NCBI GenBank assembly: GCA_028583605.1
Contig: CM053337.1
Location: forward strand, 10,140,469-10,204,468
Reading direction: 5' to 3'
Length of the DNA: 64,000 bases
Origin: Dastarcus helophoroides
Taxonomy: Eukaryota > Arthropoda > Insecta > Coleoptera > Bothrideridae
Shown here: one piece after another, positions 45,140-56,283 of the stretch
How positions within the stretch are numbered: position 1 is the stretch's first letter
Layout: each line of letters opens with the position of its first letter
Program-made: the position numbers and the translations under genes
Notes under the pieces: generated by a model
Told to the model about the DNA's origin: nothing
What the model saw: only the letters and a program-made list of their open reading frames with translations
The model's database searches: none

Positions 45140-46300
45140 AATTTTGAGAAAAAAAAAGTCGAAATTTTAAGTTTAAAGTCGACATTTCGAGAAAAATGTC
45201 GATATTTTGAGAAAAATGTCTAAATTTCGATATTAAAGTCAACATTTCGAGAAAAAAGTCGAAATTTGAGAAAAACGTCGAAATTTCAAGAAAGGAGTCG
45301 AAATTTCGAAATATTTCGAGAAAAAAGTCGAAATTTAAGAAAAAAGTCGAGATTTTAAGAGAAAAAATCGAAATTTGCGAGAAAAGTCGAAATTTCGAGA
45401 AAAAAAATCGAAATTTTAAGTTTAAAATCGAAATATTGAAAAAAATATTGAAATGTCGATATTAAGGTCAAAATTTCGACAATAAAGTTGAAATTTGAAA
45501 AAAAAAAACGAAATTTCGGGAAAAGGGTCAAAATTTTGAGAAAAAATCGAAATTGAGAAAAAAGTCAAAATTTCAAGAAAAAAGACGAAATTTCGAAATA
45601 TTTCAAGAAAAAAAACGAAATTTGGGAAAAAAGTTGAAATTTCGAGAAAAAAGTCAACATTTCGCGAAAAAATAATTCGAAATTTTTAGGAAAAATTGGA
45701 CATTTTCAGAAGAGTGGAAATTTAAGAAAAAATTCGAAATTTTGAGAAAAAAAGTCGAAATTTCGAAATATTTCGAGAAAAAAAATCGAAATTTGGGAAA
45801 ATAGTCGAGATTTCGAGAAAAAAGTCGAAATTTCGCGAAAAAAAGGTCGAAATTTCGAGAAAAAAGTCAAAATTTCGAGACAAAAATCGAAGTTTGCGAG
45901 AAAAGTCGAAATTTCGAAAAAAAAAGTTAAAATTTTGAATTTAAAGTCGAAATCTTGAGAAAAATATCGAAATGTCGATATTAAGGTCAAAATTTCGAGA
46001 AACAATCGAAATTTGAAAAAAAAGTCAAAATTTTGAGACAAAGTTGAAATTTTAAGAAAAAAAGTCGAAATTTCGAGAAAAAAGTCAAAATTTCGAGCTT
46101 AAAATTAAAATTTAAGAAAAAAAATCCAAATTTCTAAAGATAACATTTTTTTAAATCGATTTCCTTTCTACGCCTTTGTAACATTTCGAAAAAGTTTAAA
46201 TTTTCAGAAAAACGTCGAAATTTCCAGAAAAAATTCAAAATTTTGAGAAAAAAGTCGAAATTTGAGAAAAAAGTCAAAACTTGAAATAAAGGCGGAAGTT
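45140..46300. repeat. TCGAAATTTCGAGAAAAA array of element 2
   Basis: Same word, orientation and landmark order as 32250-35600, including TCGATATTAAGGTCAAAATT and CTTTCTACGCCTTTGTAACA. It is shorter, with only one higher-order unit. Confidence 0.8.
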
Positions 46301-47276
46301 TTTTTAATCGATGTCCTTTCTACGCCTTTGTAACATTATTATTTCAATTTTTTTTCAAATTTCGATTTTTTTCTCTAAAAAATTTGGCTTTTTTTTCCTA
46401 TGAAAATTGTGTTTTTCTCTAAACATTTATACAAAGAATTTTTTTTGAAATTTCGATTTATCCTGGAGATTTTGTCTTTAAAATTTTTTTTCCTGCAGAA
46501 ATTTTGCAATTTGCACTCAATTTTTCAATATAAACCAAAATTTCGAAGCCGGAATATTGAAAACAAGTCACAAATTATCAGATAGATCGAGGTTTTCAAA
46601 AGTCGAAATATTGAGAAGTTAAAATGTTTGAAAAAAGCTTAAATTTTTGGCAGTTAAAATTTTAAACCAAGATTGAAGATTTTTTAAAAACGATTAAAAT
46701 TTTAGGTCAACAGAATTAAAATTTTGAAAAAATGTTAAACTTTTCGTAAAAGGTCAAGATTTAAAAAAAAAATTGAAATTTTGAAAGAATTTCGTAAATT
46801 AAAAAGTAGTCAAATTAAAAAAAAAACAAAAATAGTCGAAAATGTAAAACAGTCGACATTTTATAAAATGTCTCCATTTTAAAAAATCGAAACTTGAAAA
46901 AATAGTCGAAATTTTGAAAAATGGTCGATATTAAAAAACCAGTCGAAATTATAAAAAATTGAAATTTTTAATTAAAATATAATTTTTTTAATAAAAAATG
47001 ATGAAATTTTGAAAAAGATGGAAAATTTAAAAGTCAAAAATCCAGTTGAAAAAATTCAAAACCCTAAATTTTTAGAAAAAGTAAAAATTTTCAAAGGGTG
47101 AAAATTTTGAAAAAATTTATTTAATTTTCAAAAAATAAATATACAAAAAAAAACACCGAAAAGTTTAAATATTTTCGAAAATGGAGATATTTTTAAAAGA
47201 GAGTATACACAGATTTTGGGAAAAGTCAATACTTAAAACTAAAATAAGGTTGAAATTACAAGAAAAGAGTTTAAAT

Positions 47277-47458
47277 CTTTATGGTAGACCCTTATTGACC
47301 GGAAATATTATGTTTTTTTCAATTTGTTTAACATTTTTTCGGCCCAGTTTGACAATATTTAAATTTTTATATTTAACTGTTTAGAAAATTGTCAACAAAC
47401 CATAAAAATTTAAATATTGCCAAACTGGGCCGAAGAAATGTTAAATAAATTGAAAAAA
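47277..47458. mobile_element. 182-bp palindromic insertion with 16-bp target-site duplication
   Basis: AGAAAAGAGTTTAAAT occurs at 47261-47276 and 47459-47474, flanking the insert. In element 1 the matching site (about 36380-36430) is continuous and unduplicated, so it serves as the empty site. The insert starts as a linear copy of the repeat at 10590-10700, then switches to an inverted copy (GCCAAACTGGGCCGAAGAAA) and ends in GAAAAAAAG. A long TSD with an A-rich end suggests target-primed retroposition, and the inversion suggests twin priming. This is inference. Confidence 0.75.
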
Positions 47459-47729
47459 AGAAAAGAGTTTAAATTTCGGAATACGATCGAAATTTGGAAA
47501 AAGTCCAGTTTTTTAAAAAACGCGACATTACTCAAAAATTTTCATTGTCAAGTTTTCTAAGAAAGCTAAAATTTTCGAAAAGTTACATTTTGAAAATGTC
47601 GAAATTTTTAGTCGAAATTTTAAAAAGTTAAAATTTTGAAGAAATCGACATTTTTGATCAAACATAAAACGCTAAACATTGTCGCAGCACCCCCATTAGT
47701 TTTGGCTACGACCCGCCACTGGTTTTAAG

Positions 47730-48155
47730 TTTAATATGGTACAACAAAACAAATATTGGCTTGATGACAATACAGATTCTGCTTCCCCTAGTAATTACAG
47801 ACCTTTAAAAAAATACAGTGGCTGCTTATATCAGTTAAAATAACAGAATTCTGCAGATGATAAAATTGATGAACTCCAGGAATAGATAAATCCAATGTCT
47901 TTTGCATCTTATCATTTTGTACTCAAACTCTTGTTTTTACTGTCATTAGCTTTTCCTCAAGAAGTTAATTTTTGGGTAACTTGCTCTGCGCATAGCCTCC
48001 TTTTCATCTCATGTGTTTTGAATCTTTTTCCTCCTCTGCCGGTTATTTTGATACATCAAAACCCTTGAATCTGTCAAATTGTGGTTAAAACGTCATGTAT
48101 TATCAACGTTGTTCGTTCTGCAGCAGATTAAAGACTCTCAGTTTTACCACCGTAT
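47730..48155. other. Unique sequence between hAT-type element 2 and a minisatellite
   Basis: Moderately balanced composition. No coding or RNA feature is supported. Confidence 0.5.
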
Positions 48156-48284
48156 GACCATAAAAGAAATGCGATAAGCAAAGTAAATACCGCCGCACGA
48201 CCATAAAAGAAAATCGATAAGCAAAGTAAATACTGCCGCACGACCATAAATAAAATGCGATAAGCAAAGTAAATACTGCCGCGC
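48156..48284 (+). repeat. 43-bp minisatellite, three units
   Basis: GACCATAAAAGAAATGCGAT + AAGCAAAGTAAATACCGCCG + CAC repeats at 48156, 48199 and 48242. A partial fourth copy sits at about 48454 within the next duplication. A minus-strand open frame of 107 residues reads through it and is not supported. Confidence 0.9.
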
Positions 48285-48290
48285 CGTGCC

Positions 48291-48676
48291 GAGAATATGA
48301 TGTCATACAGTCAAAGTGATAAGTTAACGCCATATACTTTAAGTATATGGCTGACGCAGGCAACTTTAAATGCAGTAGTGTGTATTGTCTATTACCTACC
48401 TTTTTAAGGATTTTAATGCTGCCCATTTTTAGGCCGTTTTATCGCCGCATGGCCACACAGATAAGAAATGCGATAAGCAAAGTAAACACCGCCGCACCGT
48501 GGCGAGAATACGTCATACAGTCAAAGTGATGAGTTAACGCCGTACACCTTTAGTATATGCTTAACGCGTATACATCCAGCGGTGTGTATTCGTTATTGCC
48601 TACCTTTTTAGGGATTTAATGCCCATTTTTAGGGCCTTAGAATTTGAATTTTGAAAAATCTTACCTTGGTGCTCAC
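48291..48676 (+). repeat. Dispersed repeat copy B, left part, internally duplicated
   Basis: GAGAATA...GTCATACAGTCAAAGTGAT recurs at 48291 and 48504 (213-bp period). CAACTTTAAATGCA and TTTAATGCCCATTTTTAGG match copy A at 1328-1535. A 21-base palindrome, CCATATACTT/AAGTATATGG, lies at 48331-48351. The unit is cut at TTGGTGCTCAC by the hAT-type element and resumes at 53129. Confidence 0.8.
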
Positions 48677-50265
48677 CAGGCACGTAGCAAGGATTTTCGT
48701 TCGGGGGGGGGTCCAACTCCCCCCCCCTTTTTATGTTAGAGACACAGAAACTTCTTCGAAAAAAGCAATATTGCAAAATTTAAAGATAAAGCTGAGTTGT
48801 TAAATCAATAAACGTCTTGGTCTTTTACTTAGTGCTCATTTTTTATTTTTGCATAAAATTTCTAATCTTAACTTCGAAATTTGGACTATAATTCGAGACT
48901 CGAACGTTCGATTTCAGTCTCGATATTTAAATCTTTTAAATTTAAATTTTAAAAAATTTTTTTGAATTACGCAGTAATTTTTTCAAAATAACTGATTTTT
49001 GAACTTTTCAGAGAAGCATAAAATTTGTGATCAAAGACGAAATTAGGAATATTAGATATTAAAGATGAAATAAAAAAAATTCAATAGAAGCTTCCATTTT
49101 AATTTGTATTTCGATTTTTGTCGAAACTTTGAATTTATTTTAAAAATCTTCAGGAAAAGCGGAAATTTGGACGAAAAATTAAAAGGATGAAAAAGAAAAG
49201 AACTTTATCATTAAAAATCCAAAAACGTCGAAGTTTAAGGTACATTTTTTTAAAACTCAAAATGTTGAGTTTACCAAAATATTCAGAAAAAATTTTAATA
49301 TTGAGAAAAAACCGAAAGTTATCTGATGAAGCAAAACTTTTGGGTTTAAACTCGAAATTTGTTTTAAAAAGTAGTAATTTCGTGTCTAGGATTAAAATTT
49401 GAAAAAAAACACAATTTTTAGTGTAAAGCAAAAAATTTAGAAAAAAAATAAAAAACCGGAATTGTAAAATAAAGATCTTTAGAAAAAATTAAAATTTTAA
49501 ACAAAAAAACGCTAACATTATAAAAAAAGTTTCGAGCTAAACTGAAAAGAAAATTTTTAGAAAATCGAAATTTATAAAATCATTTTTTAGAAATTTCGAT
49601 CTTAAAGTCGAAATGACAAAATAAAAATGTAGATATTACTAAATTATTTCAAAATGTTACATAAAAATTAAATCTCAAAAATATCAAAAGTTAGAATATC
49701 AACTGAAAATTTTGTTTAAATAAAAGGAAAATTAAAAGTCCAAACTTGAAACTAAACTAAACTAAAATGAATATTTTGAAAATAAGGTCAAAATACGTAT
49801 AAATATGTTTATCAAAAGAGTCGAAATGTTGAATTTGAATCAAAATTTAAAAGAAAGTGGAAAGAATTTTACAAAAGAAGTTGAAATTTCGAAAATTTCT
49901 ATAAATAATCGAAATTTCGAAAAACATTGGAATGTATAGAAAATTTATGAAACTGCACCTAAAAAATAGTGTTATTTCCGTTATATTTGCAGCCAATATT
50001 TAGTTTAAGTTTTTCCCTCCAAAATAAATCGCGAAAATAATATTATTATTAATTGCAAATTTTAGAAACTAATTTAAGTTTTAAGTAAAACATTTGTGAA
50101 AGATATTTCTGGAAGCTCGAAGTTTAAAAAAATATATAATCACAAATTACAATCAAAATCTCTAAAAGAGAGCTAAACTTTTGCAAAAACATCGATATTT
50201 ATACACAAAATCACTCAGAAATAAAACATTTCTGAGAAAAAGACAGCAGAATTCGGCAAAAAATT

Positions 50266-50297
50266 GTTTATACGTTTATACGTTTATACGTTTATAT
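50266..50297 (+). repeat. 9-bp microsatellite
   Basis: GTTTATACG repeated about 3.5 times without mismatch inside hAT-type element 3. Confidence 0.9.
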
Positions 50298-50639
50298 CGA
50301 CTAATATGCTTATAGAGACATAGAATGGAAGAAAATAACTTGGAATTTTCAATATTAACTCGGAATTTTGAAAAAATAATCAAAATTTCTAGAAAATACT
50401 CAGCGTAGAAAGGACATCAATTTGAAAAAAAAATTATCACGGAATGTTGACTTTTTTCCTTTTTAAATCCCGAGATTAAAGTCAAAATTTCGACTTTAAT
50501 GTGAAAATTTCGAAAAAAAAAACGTCGAAATTTGGTGTTTAAAGTCGAAATTTCTAAAAAAAAGTTGAAATTTCAGTTTTTAAATCGAAAATCTTACAAG
50601 GGCGTAGAAAGGACATCGATTTAAAAAAATGTTTTGTTT

Positions 50640-52300
50640 AGAAATTTTGACTTTTTTCTCAAACTTCGACTTTTTTCCCACATTTAGGCTTTTTTTCTCT
50701 AAATTTCGACTCTTTTTGGAAATTTTAACTTTTTTCTGGAAATTTCCACTTTTTCGAAATGTTACAAAGGCGTAGAAAAGACATCGATTAAAAAATGTCA
50801 TTTTTAGAAATTTCAACTTTTTTTCTCAAATTTCGATTTTAAGCTCGAAATTTCGACTTTATTTTTTAAAATTTCTACTTCTTTCTCGAAATTTCTTTTT
50901 TTTTCTCAAATTTCGACTTCTTTCTCGAAATTTTGGCCTTAATATCGAAATTTCGACATTTCTCTCAAAATTTCGACTTTATACTCAAAATTTCGACCTT
51001 TTTTTATCAAAATTTCGACTTTTGTCGCAAATTTCGACTTTTTTTCTCGAAATTTCGTCTTTTTGCTCGAAATATTTCAAAATTTCTACTTTTTCTCAAA
51101 ATTTCGACGTTCTTCTCAAATTTCGAATTTTTGCTTGAAATATTTCGAAATTTCTACTTTTCTCGAAATTTCGACGTTATTTTCAAATTTCAACTTTTTC
51201 GTCGAAATTTCGGCCTTAATCTAAAAAGTTCGACTTTTTTCTCGAAATTTCGTTTTTTTTTTCTTAATTTTAGACTTTTTTCCCAAATATCGACTTTTTT
51301 CTCGAAATTTTAACCTTAGTATCGAAATTTCGACATTTTTGTCGAAATTTAGGCTTTAAACTCAAAATGTCACTATTTTTCTAGAAATTTCGACTTTTCT
51401 CTCAAATTTCGACTTTTTTCTCGGAATTTCGACTTCGTTTTTCTCAAACTTCGACTTTTTTTCTAGAAAGTTTACCTTTTTCTCGAGATTTCGACTGTTT
51501 TCTCGAAATTTCAACCTTAATCTGAAAAGTTCGACTTTTTTCTTGAAATTTCGTTTTTTTTTCTCAATTTTTGACTTTTTTCTCAAATATCGACTTTTTG
51601 ACCTCAATATCGAAGTTTTGACATTTTTTTCGAAATTTGGACTTTATACTCAAAATTTCGACCTTTTTTTTATCGAAATTTCGACCTTTCTTTATCGAAA
51701 TTTCGATATTTTTCGAAAATTTTGACTTTTTTCTCGAAATTTCGTCTTTTTGCTCAAAATATTTCGAAATTTCTACTTTTTCTCGAAATTTCGACGTTAT
51801 TCTCAAATTTCGAATTTTTGCTCGAAATGTTTCGAAATTTCGACTTTTTCTCGAAATTTCGACGTTATTTTCAAATTCCGACTTTTTTCTTGAAATTTCG
51901 ACCTTAATCTGAAAAGTTCGACTTTTTTCTCGAAATTTCTTTTTTTTCTCAATTTTAGACTTTTTTCTCAAATATTAACTTTTTTCTCGAAATTTTAACC
52001 TTAATATCGAAATTTCGACATTTTTCTCGAAATTTCGGCTTTAAACTCAAAATGTCGACTATTTTTCTAGAAATTTCGACCTTTTTCTCAAATTTCGACT
52101 TTTTTCTCGGAATTTCGACTTATGTTTTTCTCAAACTTCGACTTTTTTTCTCCAAATTTTGACCTTTTTCTCGAAATTTCGGTTTTTTTCTCAAATTCCG
52201 ACTTTTTTTTCGAAATTTTGATCTTAATCACGAAATTTCGATTTTTTTCTCGAATTTTCAACTTTCATCTCGAAATTTCTAAAAAAAAGATCAAAATTTG
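50640..52300. repeat. TTTCGACTTTTTTCTCGAAA array (inverse orientation)
   Basis: Same word as the arrays in elements 1 and 2 but on the opposite strand. The landmark ACAAAGGCGTAGAAA (about 50763) is the complement of TTTCTACGCCTTTGT at 35451 and 46167. Higher-order duplication is visible between 51060-51350 and 51740-52010. Confidence 0.8.
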
Positions 52301-53128
52301 CTAACTAAAAATAGCAATTATTGAACGCACCCTACTACAAACTGTCAAGATTGTTGGGAAAGAGGAGTGGTGGGACGCAACTGTCATCTTCCTAATTTGA
52401 TCATAGTGTAGAAATTTTGACTTATTCTCGAAATTTCGAAAAAAAATTCGATATTAAAGTCGAAATTTCGACATTAGTCTCGGAATTTTAAGAAGAAAGT
52501 AGAAATGTCTAGAAATTTTTGAGAAAAAAGTGGAAATTTCGAGTGTTATGTCGAAATTTCGAGTTTAAAGCCGAAATTTCGGGAAAAAAAATCGAAATTT
52601 AAAAAAAACCGAATTTTTGACAAAAAAGTCGAAATCCCTAAACATTTTCTTTATAATAAGTGTTCTTTTTACACTTTTGTAAAATGTCGAAATTTCTAAA
52701 TATAATTTTTTTTAAACAATGCCTTCCTATGCTTTTGTAAAATGTTGACTTTAAACTCAAAATTTCGACTTTTTTCTCGAAAATTCTACTCCATGCATAC
52801 ATATGTCAAGAAAGTCGAAATTTGGGGTAATAAAAAATTGAAATTACTGAACGTACCCTACTGCTAAGTGTCAATATTAAATTGTAAAAGGGTTGGTGCA
52901 TGTATTGGAAAGCCTTGAGCTCATTGCCAATTTTTATTAAAATGTCCACATGGCTATTTTGCTTATCATAAGCTCAATAGTTGGCAAGTTCGAAAATTAC
53001 TTACATGCTTAAATATACAATCAGCCCTTTTTCTACTGATATTTTAATTCGTATCATCGTAAATTTTTTGGGGAATATTCATTTCGGGGAGGGTCCGGAC
53101 CCCTTGGACCCCCCTGGCTACGTGCCTG

Positions 53129-53225
53129 GTGCTCACCTAGGTTATACGTAACCTTCATTTCATTTTTATAGAGCCATTCGTTTGGGCTGTGCGTTGTCTG
53201 TCAGTCAGTGTTAGTTTCATTAAAT
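53129..53225 (+). repeat. Dispersed repeat copy B, right part
   Basis: GTGCTCACCTAGGTTATACG then GTGCGTTGTCTGTCAGTCAG continue the copy interrupted at 48676 and align with 1436-1535. Confidence 0.8.
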
Positions 53226-53670
53226 AGGTTATTATTATTATTTTGTTTTCAAATGAGATAATACGCTATGTATTAGGTATTTACATTTGTCATGCCTTTT
53301 GTTATCATATTACGTACTCTTGACGTATCACATGTCGCAAAGCAGATGCCTTTAAGTATATTAGAGCAGTAAATTACAATTAACACTATCTCAAGTTTAC
53401 GATTTGAAATGGGCGATAATTACATCATTAATTGAGTGACATGTTTGGTTGTAATTGGTTTTTACTGCAAGTGTTGATGGATGTTTGCGCGTTGAGTGCC
53501 GTGAATGGCTTTCCACCCCTTCCCTGGGGATCACAATTATTTTGCTTCGTTATGTCATCGTCCTGGTCTTACGCCTCCGAATTAAGGCACTGACGTCGAT
53601 TGTCGTTGGGTATATACCATCTGTTAAAGATCGTTTTATTAGTTTTAATGTTTACTTATCTAAATTTTGG
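53226..53670. other. Unique sequence of balanced composition
   Basis: A 95-residue plus-strand frame (53455-53742) begins here with ordinary codon use but is unrecognised and runs into a foldback fragment. It is not supported as a gene. Confidence 0.45.
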
Positions 53671-53772
53671 TGGAACGAACTGGTCCTTGGTTATCTTCAA
53701 AAATTGAAATACAAATCTTGTCCCCTGAAACCAAAAAGATGAATAAACGCAACAGGAGGTTTTGCTCTATTG
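53671..53772. mobile_element. Foldback element family, left-half fragment
   Basis: TGGAACGAACTGGTCCTTGG, CTTGTCCCCTGAAACCAAAA and GTTTTGCTCTA match the left arm of the element at 3880-4412. It is cut where the homopolymer-rich block begins. Confidence 0.8.
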
Positions 53773-55176
53773 TAAAAAATTTTTTTTCCCTTTTTTTTAA
53801 AAAATCCCCAACTTTTTTTTTTAAAAAAATCCCAAATTTTTTTTTTTAAAATTTTGACGTTTGGGAATTTTTTAAAATTTTTAAATTGTGGACTTTTTGA
53901 AAATTGGGTTTTTTTTTTTTTTGAAGGGAATTTTTTAAACCTTTTTTTTTTTTTGAAAATTTTTAATTTTTTTTAAATTTTTTTTTTTTGATTTTTTTTA
54001 AAAATTTTTTATTTTTTTTAAATTTTTGATTTTCAAAATTTCCCCCCCCCTTCCCTTAAAACAAAATTTTTTCCTTTTTTTTTTTAATTTTTTTACTCGG
54101 GTATTTTTTGACTTTTTCTTTTCAAAATTTTTTGGGTTTTTTTTAAAATGGGACTTTTTTTTTAAAAACCCTTTGACTTTCGATTTTTTTGTTTAAATTT
54201 TTGACTTTTTTGTTAAAAATTTCCCCCACGTTTTTGAATATTTCCCCCGTTTTTTGAATATTCCACTTTTTTTTGAAATTTTGAATTTTTTAAATTTTTT
54301 TACCAATTTTTTTTAAAATTTTGGGCATTTTCACCAATTTTTTTTCCCATTTGGAAATTTTTTTTGCCAATTTTTCCCCCTTTTTTTTTGGAAAAATTCC
54401 CCAAAATTTTTTTTAAAAAAAAAAAAAATTTTTTTTTTTCAAATTTATTTTTTTTTTTAAAATTTTTTGAATTTTTTAAAAAAATTTTTGACACAAAAAG
54501 TCATTTTTTAAAAGTCCCCGTTTTTTTTAAATTTTTAACTTTAATTTTTTTTAAAAAAAAGCCTTTTTCGGAAAAAAACGCTTTTTTTTAAACACTTTTT
54601 TGATAAATTTTGGGGGCTTTTTTTTTAAATTTTTTTTTTTTTTTTTTATTTAAAATTTAAATTTTTTTTAATTTCCCCGCGAAAAATTTTAAAAAAAATT
54701 TAAAAAACCTAATATTTAAAACCCACCCCAATTTAAAAGTCCATTATAAAGAAAATTTTTTTTTTTTTTGTTTTTTTTTTTTTAAAATTTTTTGATCCCC
54801 TTTTTTTTCCCAAAAAATTTTAAAACATTTTTTTTTCAAAGTTTTTTTCCCCCGGTTTTTTTTTTTAAAAAATTGGAAATTTTTCTGGTAGTTTTCCAAA
54901 AATTTTAGGGAAATTTTTTTACTTTTTTTTTTTAAAAAAAAATTTTTTGAAAAATTTTTTTTTGAAAAAATTTTTGAAAAGTTTTTTTTTTGTTTTTTTT
55001 TTGTTTTAAAAAAATTTACCTGGTTTTTTAAAAAAAAAATTTTTTAAATTTTTTTTTTTTAAAATTTTTTTTTTTTCCCTTTTAAAATTTAATTTTTTTT
55101 TTTTTTTTTTTGGGAAAAATTTTTTTTAAAAATTTTTTTTTTTGGTTTTTTTTTAATTTTTATTTTTAAAGTTTTT

Positions 55177-55208
<32 letters not shown>

Positions 55209-55877
55209 AAAAATTTTTTTTTTTTTGTTTTTTTATTTTTGAATTTTTTAAATTTTTTTTGAAAATTTTTGATTTTTTTTTTCCTTTAAAAATTTAAAAT
55301 TTTTTTTTATTTTTATTTTTTTAAATTGGGTTTTTTTAATTTTTTAATTTTTTTTTTAAATTTCCTTTCCCTTTTTTTTACAAAATTTTAAAAATTTTTT
55401 TTTTTTTGTTTTTTTTAATTTTTTTCCAAAAAAATTTTTTTAATTTTCTTTTTTTGAATTTTTTTTTTTTTTAAAAAATTTGTTTTCGATATTAAAAAAA
55501 TAATTCCCTTTTTTTTAAACCTTTTTTTGAAAAATTTCCCTTTTTAAAAATTTTGATTTTTTTTTTAAAACCCTTTAAAAATTTTAAAATTTTTTTAAAA
55601 ATTTTTTTTGTTTTTTTAAATTTTTTTTTTTTAACTTTTTTAAAAAAACCCCCCCGGGTTTTTTTTTTACTGTAAATTTTTGAAAATTTTTTTTAAACTT
55701 TTTTTTTAAAAATTTTTATTTTTTAAATTTTGACTTTTTTTTTTTGAAGTTTTTTTTCCAAATTTTTTTTGAAAATTTTTTAGGGTTTTTTTTTTTTTAA
55801 AAAAAATTCAAAAATTTTTTTTTTAAAAACTTGGGCGTTTGGGTTATCCCCCCAAATCTTGAAATTTTTTTTTAAAA

Positions 55878-55909
<32 letters not shown>

Positions 55910-56028
55910 GAAAATTTTAAACCCCTTTTTTAAAAATTTTTTAAAACAGTAAATTTTTTTTTTTTTTTTTTTTTTTTAAAAAATTTTTTTTTTTCCCCCT
56001 TTTTTTTTTAAAATTTTTTTTTTTTTAA

Positions 56029-56067
<39 letters not shown>

Positions 56068-56283
56068 AAATTTTTTTTTTTCCCCCCCAAAAAAAAAAAA
56101 ATTTTTTTAAAAATTTTTTAAATTTTAAATTTTTTTTTTTAAATTTTTTTCCCCTTTTTTTTTTTTAAAAAAAAATTTTTTTTTCCCCGGGCCCAAAAAA
56201 TTTTTTTTTTTGGGGTTTTTTTTTTAAAAAATTTTTTTAAAAAAATTTTTGGGGTTTTTTTTTTTTTTTTTTTTAAAATTTTT
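53773..56283. other. Homopolymer-run block, probable low-quality or decayed array
   Basis: Nearly all bases fall in runs of T or A of 4-25, with scattered runs of C or G of 3-8 (for example CCCCCCC and GGGCCC). The CG dinucleotides and TTTCGA words of the flanking arrays are largely lost, while TTTTTGAAAATTTTT spacing persists. Both borders are abrupt. This pattern is what unpolished long-read consensus over a TTTTTGAAAATTTCGAC array would give. Genuine extreme slippage is the alternative. Frames here should be ignored. Confidence 0.6.

Larger units (their letters stand above)
38386..47721. mobile_element. Non-autonomous hAT-type element 2 (9.34 kb), array-filled
   Basis: The left end is CAGTGGCGGCTCGCGTATAG; the right end, read inward, is CAGTGGCGGGTCGTAGCC. 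A perfect 8-bp TSD, GTTTTAAG, flanks it (38378-38385 and 47722-47729). Together the ends and TSD define one insertion. Subterminal GCAGCACCCC lies at both ends. No transposase is encoded. The interior has two blocks of near-identical tandem duplications, a short non-array island, a TCGAAATTT array shared with element 1, and a later 182-bp insertion. At 9.3 kb it is exceptionally long for a non-autonomous hAT. Confidence 0.88.
48677..53128. mobile_element. Non-autonomous hAT-type element 3 (4.45 kb), array-filled
   Basis: The left end is CAGGCACGTAGCAAGG; the right end, read inward, is CAGGCACGTAGCCAGG, a 16-bp inverted repeat with one mismatch. A perfect 8-bp TSD, GTGCTCAC, flanks it (48669-48676 and 53129-53136). 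Removing the element rejoins TTGGTGCTCAC to CTAGGTTATACG, matching copy A at 1434-1456. A G9...C9 inverted pair sits just inside the left end (48703-48727). No transposase is present. The interior is AT-rich array, mainly TTTCGACTTTTTTCTCGAAA at 50600-52300, oriented opposite to elements 1 and 2. Confidence 0.92.

Noticed and set aside
49310..49360. Second hammerhead at CTGATGAAGC
   Set aside because: No stem II pairing and no GAAA box follow at the required distance.
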